Source of the DNA: CAZBPZ01 sp964493955
GTDB lineage: Bacteria > Chloroflexota > Dehalococcoidia > Dehalococcoidales > Fen-1064
Reading direction: 5' to 3'
Length of the DNA stretch: 27,998 nucleotides
NCBI GenBank assembly: GCA_964493955.1
Contig: CAZBPZ010000013.1
Coordinates: 1 to 27,998 of the forward strand
Shown: in pieces, positions 1 to 7,209 of the stretch
How positions within the stretch are numbered: position 1 is the stretch's first letter
Layout: each line of letters begins with the position of its first letter
Made by a program: the position numbers and the translations under genes
The notes under the pieces: generated by a model
Told to the model about the DNA's origin: nothing
Database searches by the model: none
Seen by the model: only the letters and a program-made list of their open reading frames with translations

Positions 1-43
1 CGGGCGGCCGGGGAGATGTGGTGGTTATGCCTGTTGATGACCC

Positions 44-120
44 TGGTGGGCCATTCTGGACTCGAACCAGAGACCTCAGTCTTATCAGGACTGCGCTCTA
101 ACCAGCTGAGCTAATGGCCC
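44..120 (-). tRNA. tRNA-Ile (anticodon GAT)
   Basis: The reverse complement folds as a complete cloverleaf. The acceptor GGGCCAT pairs with ATGGCCC, the anticodon stem CAGTC/GACTG encloses loop CTGATAA with anticodon GAT, and the T-arm carries GGTTCGAGTCC. The 3' CCA is encoded at 44-46. GAT reads Ile codons AUC/AUU. Confidence 0.97.
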
Positions 121-132
121 ACCGTACCCGCT

Positions 133-162
133 ATTTTAGGCTAAACCGGCCACCAAACGCAA
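133..162 (-). promoter_or_regulatory. Predicted sigma-70 promoter of tRNA-Ile
   Basis: On the minus strand TTGCGT (162-157) is followed after 18 nt by TAAAAT (138-133). Transcription would begin near 126, about 6 nt before the mature tRNA 5' end. It lies back-to-back with the plus-strand promoter at 202-231. Confidence 0.5.
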
Positions 163-201
163 GTCGTGCCTCCCCCCTATGGTGCCTCAGGCGGTTGCCG
201 G

Positions 202-231
202 TTGCCAGGTGGCGGGTGCAGCCGCTACAAT
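202..231 (+). promoter_or_regulatory. Predicted promoter of the E1 alpha/beta-SDR cluster
   Basis: TTGCCA (202-207), an 18-nt spacer and TACAAT (226-231). The expected transcript start near 238 leaves about 30 nt before the GTG start at 268, with AGGAGG at 256-261. This supports GTG 268 over the upstream in-frame ATG at 166, which would lie outside the transcript. Confidence 0.5.
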
Positions 232-267
232 GGGCGGCAGGTACCGCCAGGGGCCAGGAGGTGCGCC

Positions 268-1227
268 GTGAAGCTGGACGCAGAGAAACTCAGGGAAATG
301 TACACCACCATGCTCCGCATCCGCACCTTTGAAGAGCGGGTCTCCCGTGAGTTTGCCGCCGGCAACATTCCCGGCTTTGTCCACCTCTACATTGGCGAGG
401 AGGCCACCGCCACCGGTGCCTGCGCCGCCCTCCGGCCCGATGACTACATCACCAGCACCCACCGCGGCCACGGCCACCTCATCGCCAAGGGCGGGCGGAC
501 CGACCGCATGATGGCGGAGCTCTTCGGCAAGGCCACCGGCTACTGCAAAGGCAAGGGCGGCTCCATGCACATCGCCGATACTGACCTGGGCATCCTCGGG
601 GCCAACGGTATCGTCGGGGCGGGTATCACCATCGCCGGCGGAGCGGCCCTCTCGGCCCGCCGGCGCGGCACCGACCAGGTGGTCGTCTGCTTCATGGGCG
701 ATGGCGCCAGCAACCGTGGCACCTTCCACGAGGGCATCAACCTGGCGGCGGTCTGGCAGTTACCCGTCATCTACGTCATCGAGAACAACCTCTATGCCGA
801 GAAGACCCGAATTGCCGATACCTACCGGCTGCCGGACCTCTCCGCCCGGGCCGGCGCCTTCGGCATCCCGGATGTTACCGTTGACGGCAACGACGTCGTG
901 GCTGTCTACGAGGCGGTCAGCGAGGCCGTGGCCCGCGCCCGCCAGGGGAACGGCCCCACCCTGCTCGAGTGCAAGACCTACCGCCAGCACGGCCACTTCG
1001 AGGGAGACCCCCAGACCTACAAGCCTCCCGAAGAGGTCGAGGCGTGGCAGAAGCGTGACCCGATTGTAAACTTCCGCCGGGAGCTGCTGCGCACCGGCGT
1101 CCTCACCGAAGAGGCAGTCGCCGAGATTGACCGCGAAGTGGCCGCCGAGATAGACGCCGCCGTTGCCTTCGCCGTGGAAAGCCCGGCCCCGGCTCCCGAG
1201 GAGACCCTGGAAGACGTATTTGCCTGA
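268..1227 (+). CDS. Thiamine-diphosphate-dependent dehydrogenase E1, alpha subunit (acetoin/pyruvate dehydrogenase type)
   Basis: The 319-residue protein is the alpha half of a heterotetrameric E1, which decarboxylates a 2-oxoacid or cleaves acetoin with thiamine diphosphate and passes the acyl group on. The ThDP/Mg motif runs from GDG at residues 144-146 to NN at 173-174. Family signatures STHRGHGH, GKGGSMH and GANGIVGAG are clear. The GTG start at 268 has AGGAGG 6 nt upstream and gives the normal family length of about 320; starting at ATG 166 would add 34 residues without homology. The beta subunit gene follows after 17 bp. It is closer to AcoA than to classical PdhA by its short length, but the substrate is not decided by sequence. 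No E2 or E3 gene is present in the window. Confidence 0.93.
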   Translation: MKLDAEKLREMYTTMLRIRTFEERVSREFAAGNIPGFVHLYIGEEATATGACAALRPDDYITSTHRGHGHLIAKGGRTDRMMAELFGKATGYCKGKGGSMHIADTDLGILGANGIVGAGITIAGGAALSARRRGTDQVVVCFMGDGASNRGTFHEGINLAAVWQLPVIYVIENNLYAEKTRIADTYRLPDLSARAGAFGIPDVTVDGNDVVAVYEAVSEAVARARQGNGPTLLECKTYRQHGHFEGDPQTYKPPEEVEAWQKRDPIVNFRRELLRTGVLTEEAVAEIDREVAAEIDAAVAFAVESPAPAPEETLEDVFA

Positions 1228-1244
1228 AGGAGGCCAGCCGCCAG

Positions 1245-2228
1245 ATGAGAGAGGTTACCTTTACCCAGGCCCAGCGCGAGGCGTTTGACGAGGAACTGGC
1301 GCGCGACCCTAATGTCTTCATCATCGGCGAGGACATCGGCGAGCACTGGGGCGGGCCCATGGGACAGTTTCAGGGGCTCTTCGCCAAGTACGGCCCGGAG
1401 CGCATCCTGGAGACACCCATCTCCGAGACAGCCATCATGGGGGCGGCCATCGGGGCGGCCGCTACCGGCATGCGGCCCATCGCCGCCATGATGTTCGTTG
1501 ATTTCCTGGGTGTGGCCGGGGACGAACTCCTCAACCAGCTCCAGATGCGCTACATGTACGGTGGCAAGGTGCGGCTACCCATCACCATTCTGGCCAGCAT
1601 CGGTGCCGGTGTCTCCGCCGCCGCCCAGCACTCCAAGAGCCTCTTCGGCTGGCTCATGGCCATCAAGGGACTGAAGATAGTCGCCCCGTCCAACCCCTAC
1701 GATGCCAAGGGCCTCCTCAAGGCAGCCATCCGTGACGACAACCCGGTGGCCTACCTCACCCACAAGCGCCTCGGGGGGCGCCGCACCGCCCCCATACCGG
1801 ACGAAGAGTACCTGGTGCCCCTCGGCCAGGCCGACATCAAGCGAGAAGGCAAAGACGTTACCGTGGTGGCCACCGCCTTCATGGTGTCACAGGCCCTGGC
1901 TGCCGCCGAGACACTGGCTGCCGAAGGCATCAGCCTGGAGGTTATTGACCCGCGCACCCTGGTACCACTGGACACAGAGACGATTCTGGCCTCGGTCCGC
2001 AAGACAGGCCGGCTCGTCATCATCAGCGAGGAGCCCCGCACCGGCAGCTGGGCCGCCGAGGTGGCCGCCACCGTGGCGGAAGAGGCCTTCGACTACCTTG
2101 ATGCACCCATCAGGCGGGTATGTGCGCCGGACACGCCCGTACCGTTCGCGCCAGTGCTGGAGCGCTTCTGGATGCCGGACGCCGAACGCCTGGTAGCAAC
2201 CGTGCGCCAGCTTTTGCAAACGTCCTGA
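1245..2228 (+). CDS. Thiamine-diphosphate-dependent dehydrogenase E1, beta subunit
   Basis: The 327-residue protein is the beta partner of the preceding alpha subunit, with an N-terminal pyrimidine-binding transketolase-like domain and a C-terminal transketolase domain. The family landmarks GEDIGEHWGGPMG, ETPISETAIMG, MMFVDFLG and RYMYGG in the first 110 residues, and EVIDPRTLVPLD near residue 230, are typical of AcoB/PdhB. The length matches the family. The Shine-Dalgarno AAGGAGG at 1227-1233 overlaps the alpha stop codon, so the two subunits are translationally linked and should be made in equal amounts. Alpha, beta and the following SDR gene probably share one transcript. Confidence 0.93.
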   Translation: MREVTFTQAQREAFDEELARDPNVFIIGEDIGEHWGGPMGQFQGLFAKYGPERILETPISETAIMGAAIGAAATGMRPIAAMMFVDFLGVAGDELLNQLQMRYMYGGKVRLPITILASIGAGVSAAAQHSKSLFGWLMAIKGLKIVAPSNPYDAKGLLKAAIRDDNPVAYLTHKRLGGRRTAPIPDEEYLVPLGQADIKREGKDVTVVATAFMVSQALAAAETLAAEGISLEVIDPRTLVPLDTETILASVRKTGRLVIISEEPRTGSWAAEVAATVAEEAFDYLDAPIRRVCAPDTPVPFAPVLERFWMPDAERLVATVRQLLQTS

Positions 2229-2300
2229 AGGAAGGTACGCACCGCAGCGGCGGCAGCCGCAGAAGCCGCCGGCCGCCATTACCGGAGCATGGAGGGAAAG

Positions 2301-3107
2301 ATGAGAGTAAAGGACAAGGTTGCCATCGTTACCGGCGGGGCCAAGGGACTGGGCAAAGGCTCCGTCATGTGCCTGGCCAGGGAGGGGGCCGACATCGCCA
2401 TCATCGATGTTGACGCCGCCACCGCCCGGGAGACCGCCGAGGAGGTGAAGGCCCTCGGCCGGCGTGCCCTCGTCATCGAGGCCGACGTGACCGATAGCGC
2501 CCAGGTAAAACGAGCCGTCCAGGAGGTACTGGACTTCTTCGGCCGGATTGACATCCTGGTGAACAACGCTGGCGGCTACCCGACCGAGCTGATGACCGGC
2601 GGGCCGGCCATAATAGAGCGCACCGAGGAAGAGTGGGACACCAACTACCGGCTCAACCTCAAGTCACAGGTGCTGATGTGCAACGCGGTGGTGCCCCACC
2701 TCGTCAAGCAGAAGAGCGGCAAGATTATCAACATCGCCTCCACCAGCGCCCGAACCCCCTCGATGCTGCTCGTCTGCTACGCTACCGCCAAGGCCGCCGT
2801 CGTACACTTTACCCGGCTCCTGGCCCGCGAGCTCGCCAAGGACAACATCAACGTCAACTGCGTCTGCCCCGGCGTTATCTACACCCCGCTCTGGGAGAAG
2901 GGGGCCGCCAAGTTCATCGAGACCTTCCAGCTCAAGGACATCACCCCGCGGGAGTTCTTCCTGCAGAACATCGTGGCCGGTGTACCCCTGGGCCGCGAGC
3001 AGACGCCGGAAGATATCGGCCACGCCGTGCTCTTCCTTGCCTCGGACGAGGCCCGCAACATCACCGGGCACACGCTGGATGTTGACGGCGGCAGCGCCTT
3101 CGTCTAG
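2301..3107 (+). CDS. Short-chain dehydrogenase/reductase (classical SDR)
   Basis: This 268-residue Rossmann-fold oxidoreductase has the classical SDR signature: TGGAKGLG cofactor motif at residues 11-18, NNAG at 88-91, active-site Ser around 147-149, and Y160-x3-K164. An Asp after the second beta strand (IIDVD, about 36-38) favours NAD(H) over NADP(H). ATG 2301 is preferred to ATG 2289 because GGAGG at 2291-2295 gives correct spacing. It follows the E1 beta gene by 72 bp on the same strand. Its substrate cannot be read; an acetoin/diacetyl or 3-hydroxyacyl reductase role would fit the neighbours but is inference. Confidence 0.88.
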   Translation: MRVKDKVAIVTGGAKGLGKGSVMCLAREGADIAIIDVDAATARETAEEVKALGRRALVIEADVTDSAQVKRAVQEVLDFFGRIDILVNNAGGYPTELMTGGPAIIERTEEEWDTNYRLNLKSQVLMCNAVVPHLVKQKSGKIINIASTSARTPSMLLVCYATAKAAVVHFTRLLARELAKDNINVNCVCPGVIYTPLWEKGAAKFIETFQLKDITPREFFLQNIVAGVPLGREQTPEDIGHAVLFLASDEARNITGHTLDVDGGSAFV

Positions 3108-3205
3108 GCAGCCGCCCGCACCCCGCAGCGGGAAGACCGCCAGAAGCGGAGCCTGGAGACGGGCGGCCGTCGCCGAGCCTGGAGGGCAGCCCCCGGCGGC
3201 GCCGA

Positions 3206-3234
3206 TTGACACCCCGGCCCCGCGCCGGTAAGAT
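3206..3234 (+). promoter_or_regulatory. Predicted promoter of yifB, giving an almost leaderless mRNA
   Basis: Consensus TTGACA (3206-3211), a 17-nt spacer and TAAGAT (3229-3234). The expected transcript start at about 3241-3243 is only 4-6 nt from the ATG at 3247, and no Shine-Dalgarno precedes that ATG. Confidence 0.6.
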
Positions 3235-3246
3235 ATTGCCCGTACC

Positions 3247-4767
3247 ATGCTGGCCAAGGTAATGAGCTGCGCCACCATCGGCCTCGAAGGGGTCATCGTC
3301 GAGGTTGAGGTGGACATCTCGCCTGGCCTGCCCTCCTTCACCATCGTCGGCCTGCCGGATGCCGCCGTCCAGGAAGCCCGCGAGCGTGTCCGGGCCGCCA
3401 TCCGCAACTCGGGCTTTACCTTTCCCCTGAAACGCATCGTCGTCAACCTCGCCCCGGCCGACATCAAGAAAGCGGGCCCCAGCTATGACCTGCCCATTGC
3501 CGTCGGCATCCTGCTCGGCTCGGAGCAGGTCCCGGGTGACCTGTCCGGCACCGTCTTCCTTGGCGAGCTCTCGCTCGACGGCGGCCTGCGCCACACCCAT
3601 GGTATCCTGCCAATGGTATCGCTGGCGCAGGCCAAGGGGTTTGCGGACGTCGTGGTACCCCGGGAAGACGCCCGTGAAGCTGCCCTGGTAGACGGCATCC
3701 GGGTGCTGCCCTTTGACAGCCTGGCCGGGCTGGCAGACTACCTGCGCGGGGACAGCCCTCCGCCCGAGCCCCCCACCCCCGCCTCCACCGAGGAACCGGC
3801 CCCGCTCACCACCGGCACTGACCTGGCCCACATCAAGGGGCAGGAACACGTCAAGCGGGCCCTGGAGGTCGCTGCCGCCGGGGGCCACAACGTCATCATG
3901 ATGGGCCCGCCCGGCAGCGGCAAGACGATGCTGGCCCGTGCCCTGCCTTCCATCCTCCCCCCGATGACACGTGAAGAGGCCCTGGAGGTTACCAAGGTAT
4001 ACAGCATCAGCGGCCTGCTGCCACCGGACAGCCCGCTGGTACGGCAGCGCCCCTTCCGCGCGCCACACTACACCGTCTCCAACGTGGGGCTGGTGGGCGG
4101 CGGGCGGTACCCCCGCCCCGGCGAGGTGAGCCTCAGCCACCGTGGCGTGCTCTTCCTGGACGAGCTGCCGGAGTTCGGCCACTCCCTGCTGGAGCTGTTA
4201 CGGCAGCCGCTGGAGGACAAGGTCATCACCATCAGCCGGGCGCAGGGGAGCCTGACCTTCCCCGCCAATTTCATGCTGGTGGGGGCCATGAACCCCTGCC
4301 CCTGCGGCTACTACGGTGACCCGGTCAAGGAGTGCAAATGTGCCCCGGGCCTGGTCTGGCGTTACCAGAAGCGTATCAGCGGGCCGTTCCTGGACCGGGT
4401 GGACATCTTCGTGGACGTGCCGCGGGTGGACTACGAGAAACTGAGTGACGACCGCCCGGCAGAGCCTTCGGCAGAGGTACAGAAACGGGTGGCGGCGACG
4501 CGCCGGCAGCAGACGGAACGGTTCCGCGGGAGCCGTATCACCTGCAACGCCGAGATGACCCCCGCCGAGGTGCGGCAGTTCTGCCGGGTGGAGGAAGCCG
4601 CCCGCAGCCTGCTGCAGGCCGCCATGCACCAGCTCAATCTCTCGGCGCGTGCCTTCCACCGCATCCTCAAGCTGGCAAGGACAATTGCCGACCTGGCCGG
4701 TGCCGAGACCATCGGCCCCGCCCACCTGGCCGAGGCCATCCAGTACCGCCCCCGCAGCCTGCTCTAG
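3247..4767 (+). CDS. yifB: YifB/ComM family AAA+ ATPase (Mg-chelatase-like)
   Basis: The 506-residue protein matches the normal length of the YifB/ComM family. The N-terminal ChlI-like domain (about residues 1-170) starts with MLAKVMSCATIGLEG and contains GLPDAAVQEARERVRAAI. A P-loop ATPase domain follows, with Walker A GPPGSGKT at 220-227 and Walker B LFLDEL at 302-307. The family's cysteine cluster is present (C351, C353, C363, C365), and the C-terminal region NLSARAFHRILKLARTIADL closes the protein. In naturally competent bacteria ComM is a hexameric helicase that promotes branch migration during integration of foreign DNA; that role here is inferred. It has its own promoter and no Shine-Dalgarno. 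Confidence 0.95.
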   Translation: MLAKVMSCATIGLEGVIVEVEVDISPGLPSFTIVGLPDAAVQEARERVRAAIRNSGFTFPLKRIVVNLAPADIKKAGPSYDLPIAVGILLGSEQVPGDLSGTVFLGELSLDGGLRHTHGILPMVSLAQAKGFADVVVPREDAREAALVDGIRVLPFDSLAGLADYLRGDSPPPEPPTPASTEEPAPLTTGTDLAHIKGQEHVKRALEVAAAGGHNVIMMGPPGSGKTMLARALPSILPPMTREEALEVTKVYSISGLLPPDSPLVRQRPFRAPHYTVSNVGLVGGGRYPRPGEVSLSHRGVLFLDELPEFGHSLLELLRQPLEDKVITISRAQGSLTFPANFMLVGAMNPCPCGYYGDPVKECKCAPGLVWRYQKRISGPFLDRVDIFVDVPRVDYEKLSDDRPAEPSAEVQKRVAATRRQQTERFRGSRITCNAEMTPAEVRQFCRVEEAARSLLQAAMHQLNLSARAFHRILKLARTIADLAGAETIGPAHLAEAIQYRPRSLL

Positions 4768-4781
4768 CCGCGCCCCCCCGG

Positions 4782-4811
4782 TTGCACAACAGCCCCCTAC
4801 CCGTCTATTAT
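4782..4811 (+). promoter_or_regulatory. Predicted promoter of the 3-hydroxyacyl-CoA dehydrogenase gene
   Basis: TTGCAC (4782-4787), an 18-nt spacer and TATTAT (4806-4811). The transcript would start near 4818 and reach the GTG start at 4848 after about 30 nt. The in-frame TTG at 4782 is part of this -35 box, which argues against it being a start codon. Confidence 0.6.
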
Positions 4812-4847
4812 CATAGAGGCCCGAATAACGTAACACGGAGGCAAACA

Positions 4848-5618
4848 GTGAAACTGGCAGACATTAAATGCATCGGCGTGATGGGGGCCGGTGTCATGGG
4901 AGGCGGCATATCACAGACAGCCATCCTGCACGGCTACAACGTGATTTGCCGCGACCTGACAGATGAAATCCTGGCCCGTGCCAAGGACACCATCATCAAC
5001 GGGCGCTTCGGCCTCAAGGGGGGCGTGGAGCGCGGCAAGTACTCCCAGGCCGACATGGAGGCCGCCCTGGCCAGGCTGACACTCACCACCAGGGTGGAAG
5101 ACCTCAAGGACTGCGACCTTATCATCGAGGCCATCGGCGGCGGCGATACCGGCCAGCTCGAGAGCAAGCCCCTCAAGCTCAAGGTCTTCAAAGAGCTGGA
5201 CGAGCTTGTCAAGAAGGAGGCGGTCTTTGCCAGCAACACCTCGGTCTTCACCATTGCCGACCTGGCAGCTGTCACCAACCGCAAGGACAGGTTCATCGGC
5301 ATGCACCTCTTCAGCCCGGCCAACATCATGAAGCTGGTGGAGGTCATCTACACCCCCGATACGTCCGAAGAGACCATCCAGCTGATAGAGGACCTGGCCC
5401 GAAGCTGGGAGAAGACACCGGTACGTGTCAAGGATGTGCCGGGGGACACGGGGTTTGTCGGCAACCGCATCTTCGGGGCGGCCCGGCGCGAGGCCATCAA
5501 GATTGTGGAAGAGGGTATCGCCACGCCGGAAGACGTTGATACCGTCATGATGCTCGGCTTCAACTGGCCGGCCGGCCCGCTGGGCATGGGGCGTGGTGCC
5601 CGCTCCGGCTGGAAGTAA
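4848..5618 (+). CDS. 3-hydroxyacyl-CoA dehydrogenase family protein with shortened C-terminus
   Basis: The protein (256 residues) oxidises or reduces 3-hydroxyacyl-CoA with NAD(H) if it follows the family. The Rossmann motif GAGVMG is at residues 13-18, IIEAI near 92-96, the SNTS loop at 129-132 and the catalytic His in GMHLFSPANIMKLVEV is H153. The C-terminal domain begins with GDTGFVGNRI but stops just after the GFNWPAGPLGM motif, where typical HbdA/PaaH proteins of about 282 residues continue for roughly 40 more, including the RKSGKGFYDY end. Neither other forward frame restores that tail, so it is not an obvious frameshift. GTG 4848 has CGGAGG at 4836-4841. It may be a short subfamily or need a partner. 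Confidence 0.85.
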   Translation: MKLADIKCIGVMGAGVMGGGISQTAILHGYNVICRDLTDEILARAKDTIINGRFGLKGGVERGKYSQADMEAALARLTLTTRVEDLKDCDLIIEAIGGGDTGQLESKPLKLKVFKELDELVKKEAVFASNTSVFTIADLAAVTNRKDRFIGMHLFSPANIMKLVEVIYTPDTSEETIQLIEDLARSWEKTPVRVKDVPGDTGFVGNRIFGAARREAIKIVEEGIATPEDVDTVMMLGFNWPAGPLGMGRGARSGWK

Positions 5619-5649
5619 GGCCCCGGGGACATCAGTCAAAGCAAAGCGC

Positions 5650-5798
5650 GCCCCCACCGCCATAGTGGGGGCGCCAGGCTGGCTTTTTCACTATCAGCCC
5701 CGGGCGGGCGGCCCCCACCGCCATAGCGGGGGCGCCACGCGTTCTACGAGGTTGATGGGGTGAGATATATCGTCCCCACCGCCATAGTGGGGGCGCCA
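5650..5798. CRISPR. Putative orphan CRISPR mini-array (three 27-bp repeats, 61-bp period)
   Basis: Three copies lie at 5650-5676, 5711-5737 and 5772-5798. Each reads GCCCCCACCGCC-ATAG-(T/C)GGGGGCGCCA with at most one difference from the consensus: C at the T/C position in copy 2, and T for C at position 2 in copy 3. The period is exactly 61 bp both times, leaving two 34-bp intervening segments (5677-5710 and 5738-5771) with no visible similarity to each other. The repeat is partly palindromic (CCCCCAC/GTGGGGG, 7-nt loop), as in type I CRISPR repeats, and 61 bp is the usual type I-E period. There are no cas genes in the window and no AT-rich leader. It fills the gap between two convergent genes, so a dispersed repeat family or structured terminator region remains possible. 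Confidence 0.5.
5673..5688 (+). terminator. Possible weak intrinsic terminator after the 3-hydroxyacyl-CoA dehydrogenase gene
   Basis: A short hairpin GCCA-GGC-TGGC (5673-5683) is followed by TTTTT (5684-5688), 55 bp after the stop codon. The 7-bp stem of the first repeat lies just upstream and may add stability. The 4-bp stem is weak on its own. Confidence 0.3.
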
Positions 5799-5834
5799 CC
5801 CTATCTTCTGACCACTTCAGGTCAGCGGGGACGC

Positions 5835-6092
5835 CTAGGCAATGAGGCCGAAGACCGCCCCGACCACGGCGATAACCAGCCCCACGGCGATGGTTATCCA
5901 GCCGCCGATTTTTATGGCCCCCGGCTCGGGGCGCAGGGGCCACCGTGAAAAGAACTCCCGCAGGTCACGACGCGCCGTCAATGACTCATAGTACCGGCGC
6001 TCCTCACGCCGGCCCCAGAAGACCACACCGAGCCCCAGAAGCACGAAACCGGCGCCGACCACCAGCGTGGTCAGCCAGCCCTGCCACACCAT
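5835..6092 (-). CDS. Small membrane protein, two predicted transmembrane helices (unknown function)
   Basis: The 85-residue protein is not recognised as a named family. Two hydrophobic helices can be seen: about residues 7-27 (LTTLVVGAGFVLLGLGVVFW) and about 62-84 (IGGWITIAVGLVIAVVGAVF). They flank a charged, Arg/Glu-rich loop of about 30 residues (GRREERRYYESLTARRDL). The start is well supported: AGGAGGTG at 6106-6099 lies 6 nt before ATG 6092. It follows rplL by 97 bp on the same strand and may be read through from it. Its stop codon faces the repeat array. Confidence 0.75.
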   Translation of the reverse strand: MVWQGWLTTLVVGAGFVLLGLGVVFWGRREERRYYESLTARRDLREFFSRWPLRPEPGAIKIGGWITIAVGLVIAVVGAVFGLIA

Positions 6093-6188
6093 CCTCTCAC
6101 CTCCTGCAAGGAATCAGGGGCGGCCCGCCCGCCGGAGCCGCCGAGAAGGCGGCCACCGGGGGAGGGAGGGTGCCAGGTGGGAGCCTGC

Positions 6189-6677
6189 CTACTTTACCTC
6201 TACGGTAGCCCCGGCCTCTTCCAGCTTGGCCTTGATGGACGCCGCCTCGTCCTTGCTGATGCCCTCTCTGACCGGCTTGGGAGCGCTTTCCACCAGGTCC
6301 TTCGATTCCTTCAGGCCAAGCGAGGTTATCTCCCGTACCGCCTTGATGACATTAATCTTGTTGGCCCCGAAGTCCTTGAGGATAACCGTGAACTCGGTCT
6401 GCTCCTCTTCCTCGGCGGCGGCCGCCTCGGCACCGGCCGCGGCGACACCGGGCGCTGCCACGGCCACCGGTGCCGCGGCGCTCACGCCAAACTCCTCTTC
6501 CAGTGCCTTGACCAGCTCGGCCAGCTCAAGCACCGTCATGCTCTTGATGGCCGTCATTATATCATCAAGCTTTGACTTCCCGCTTGCCTTGCCGGTTGCT
6601 CTGGCCCGGGGCTTTTTCTCTTCGGCCGCCGCTTCGGCCGCTGCTTCCTGAGTTACCTTGGCTTCCTCTTCAGCCAC
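6189..6677 (-). CDS. rplL: 50S ribosomal protein L7/L12
   Basis: L7/L12 dimers form the flexible stalk that recruits translation GTPases. The N-terminal dimerisation domain (SKLDDIMTAIKSMTVLELAE, residues 35-54), an Ala/Pro/Glu-rich hinge (about 66-93) and the C-terminal factor-binding domain (TEFTVILKDFGANKINVIKA onward) are all present. The protein is 162 residues, longer than the usual 120-130, because of an N-terminal Ala/Glu then Lys/Arg-rich extension of about 34 residues. The GTG start at 6677 has GGAGGGAG at suitable spacing, and no alternative start lies next to the conserved SKLDD. It overlaps the end of rplJ by 8 bp, implying translational coupling. Confidence 0.96.
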   Translation of the reverse strand: MAEEEAKVTQEAAAEAAAEEKKPRARATGKASGKSKLDDIMTAIKSMTVLELAELVKALEEEFGVSAAAPVAVAAPGVAAAGAEAAAAEEEEQTEFTVILKDFGANKINVIKAVREITSLGLKESKDLVESAPKPVREGISKDEAASIKAKLEEAGATVEVK

Positions 6678-7209
6678 TTTGTTCTCCCTCCAGTTGTTTG
6701 ATTCTACCCTGCAAGACCACTGCCAGGCCGCGCAGGGGGCCGGCAAGGACCCCCACAAGCCCGGTAAGGGGTGCCTTCATACCCCCCAGCACCTGGGCGA
6801 TGAGGACCTCGCGCGAGGGCAGCCGGGCCAGTGCGTTCACCTCGGCCGCCGTCAGCAGGCGCCCCTCCAGGTAGCCCCCGGTAATGGCGGCCGTCGTGCC
6901 GGCGGTGCGAATAAAATCGGCCACGGCCCGGGCCACCGCCACCGCATCCCCATCACCGAAGGCCACCGCCACCGGCCCCACGAACGCCTCCGCCAGCTCC
7001 GGCCGCTCAAGACGCGCCGCCGCAAAACGGGCGAGTGTATTCTTGACGACACGGTAAGAGCCGCCCGCCGCCTGCACCTGGCGGCGCAGCGCCGTAATCT
7101 GGGCGTTGCTCAGGCCCCGGTAATCAGTCAGCACGGCAATGCTGCAATCAGCGAACGCCTTTTCCAGCTGGCTGATTATCCGGGCCTTCTTTTCTTTTGC
7201 TGCGGACAA
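6670..7209 (-). CDS. rplJ: 50S ribosomal protein L10
   Basis: L10 anchors L7/L12 dimers to the ribosome and represses its own operon through a leader RNA. The 179-residue protein shows the L10 hallmarks: KEKKARIISQLEKAF, LTDYRGLSNAQITALRRQ, YRVVKNTLARFA, and the C-terminal helix that binds L7/L12 (LAGPLRGLAVVLQGRIKQLE). The best start is TTG at 7209, preceded by GGGGGTG at good spacing; there is no ATG or GTG at the conserved N-terminus. Farther upstream in-frame codons lie inside the attenuator leader. Its last codons overlap the rplL start. Confidence 0.95.
   Translation of the reverse strand: MSAAKEKKARIISQLEKAFADCSIAVLTDYRGLSNAQITALRRQVQAAGGSYRVVKNTLARFAAARLERPELAEAFVGPVAVAFGDGDAVAVARAVADFIRTAGTTAAITGGYLEGRLLTAAEVNALARLPSREVLIAQVLGGMKAPLTGLVGVLAGPLRGLAVVLQGRIKQLEGEQSG

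Noticed and set aside
166..267. In-frame upstream extension of the E1 alpha gene from ATG 166
   Set aside because: It lies upstream of and across the predicted promoter, adds 34 residues unlike the family and lacks a ribosome-binding site; GTG 268 has AGGAGG at proper spacing.
4782..4847. TTG 4782 as start of the 3-hydroxyacyl-CoA dehydrogenase
   Set aside because: The TTG is part of a -35 box, and the 22 extra residues precede the Rossmann strand without family similarity; GTG 4848 has CGGAGG.
6137..6153. GCCGCC/GGCGGC hairpin as an intrinsic terminator after rplL
   Set aside because: The stem is good, but no T-run follows on either strand; in such GC-rich DNA these inverted repeats are common by chance.
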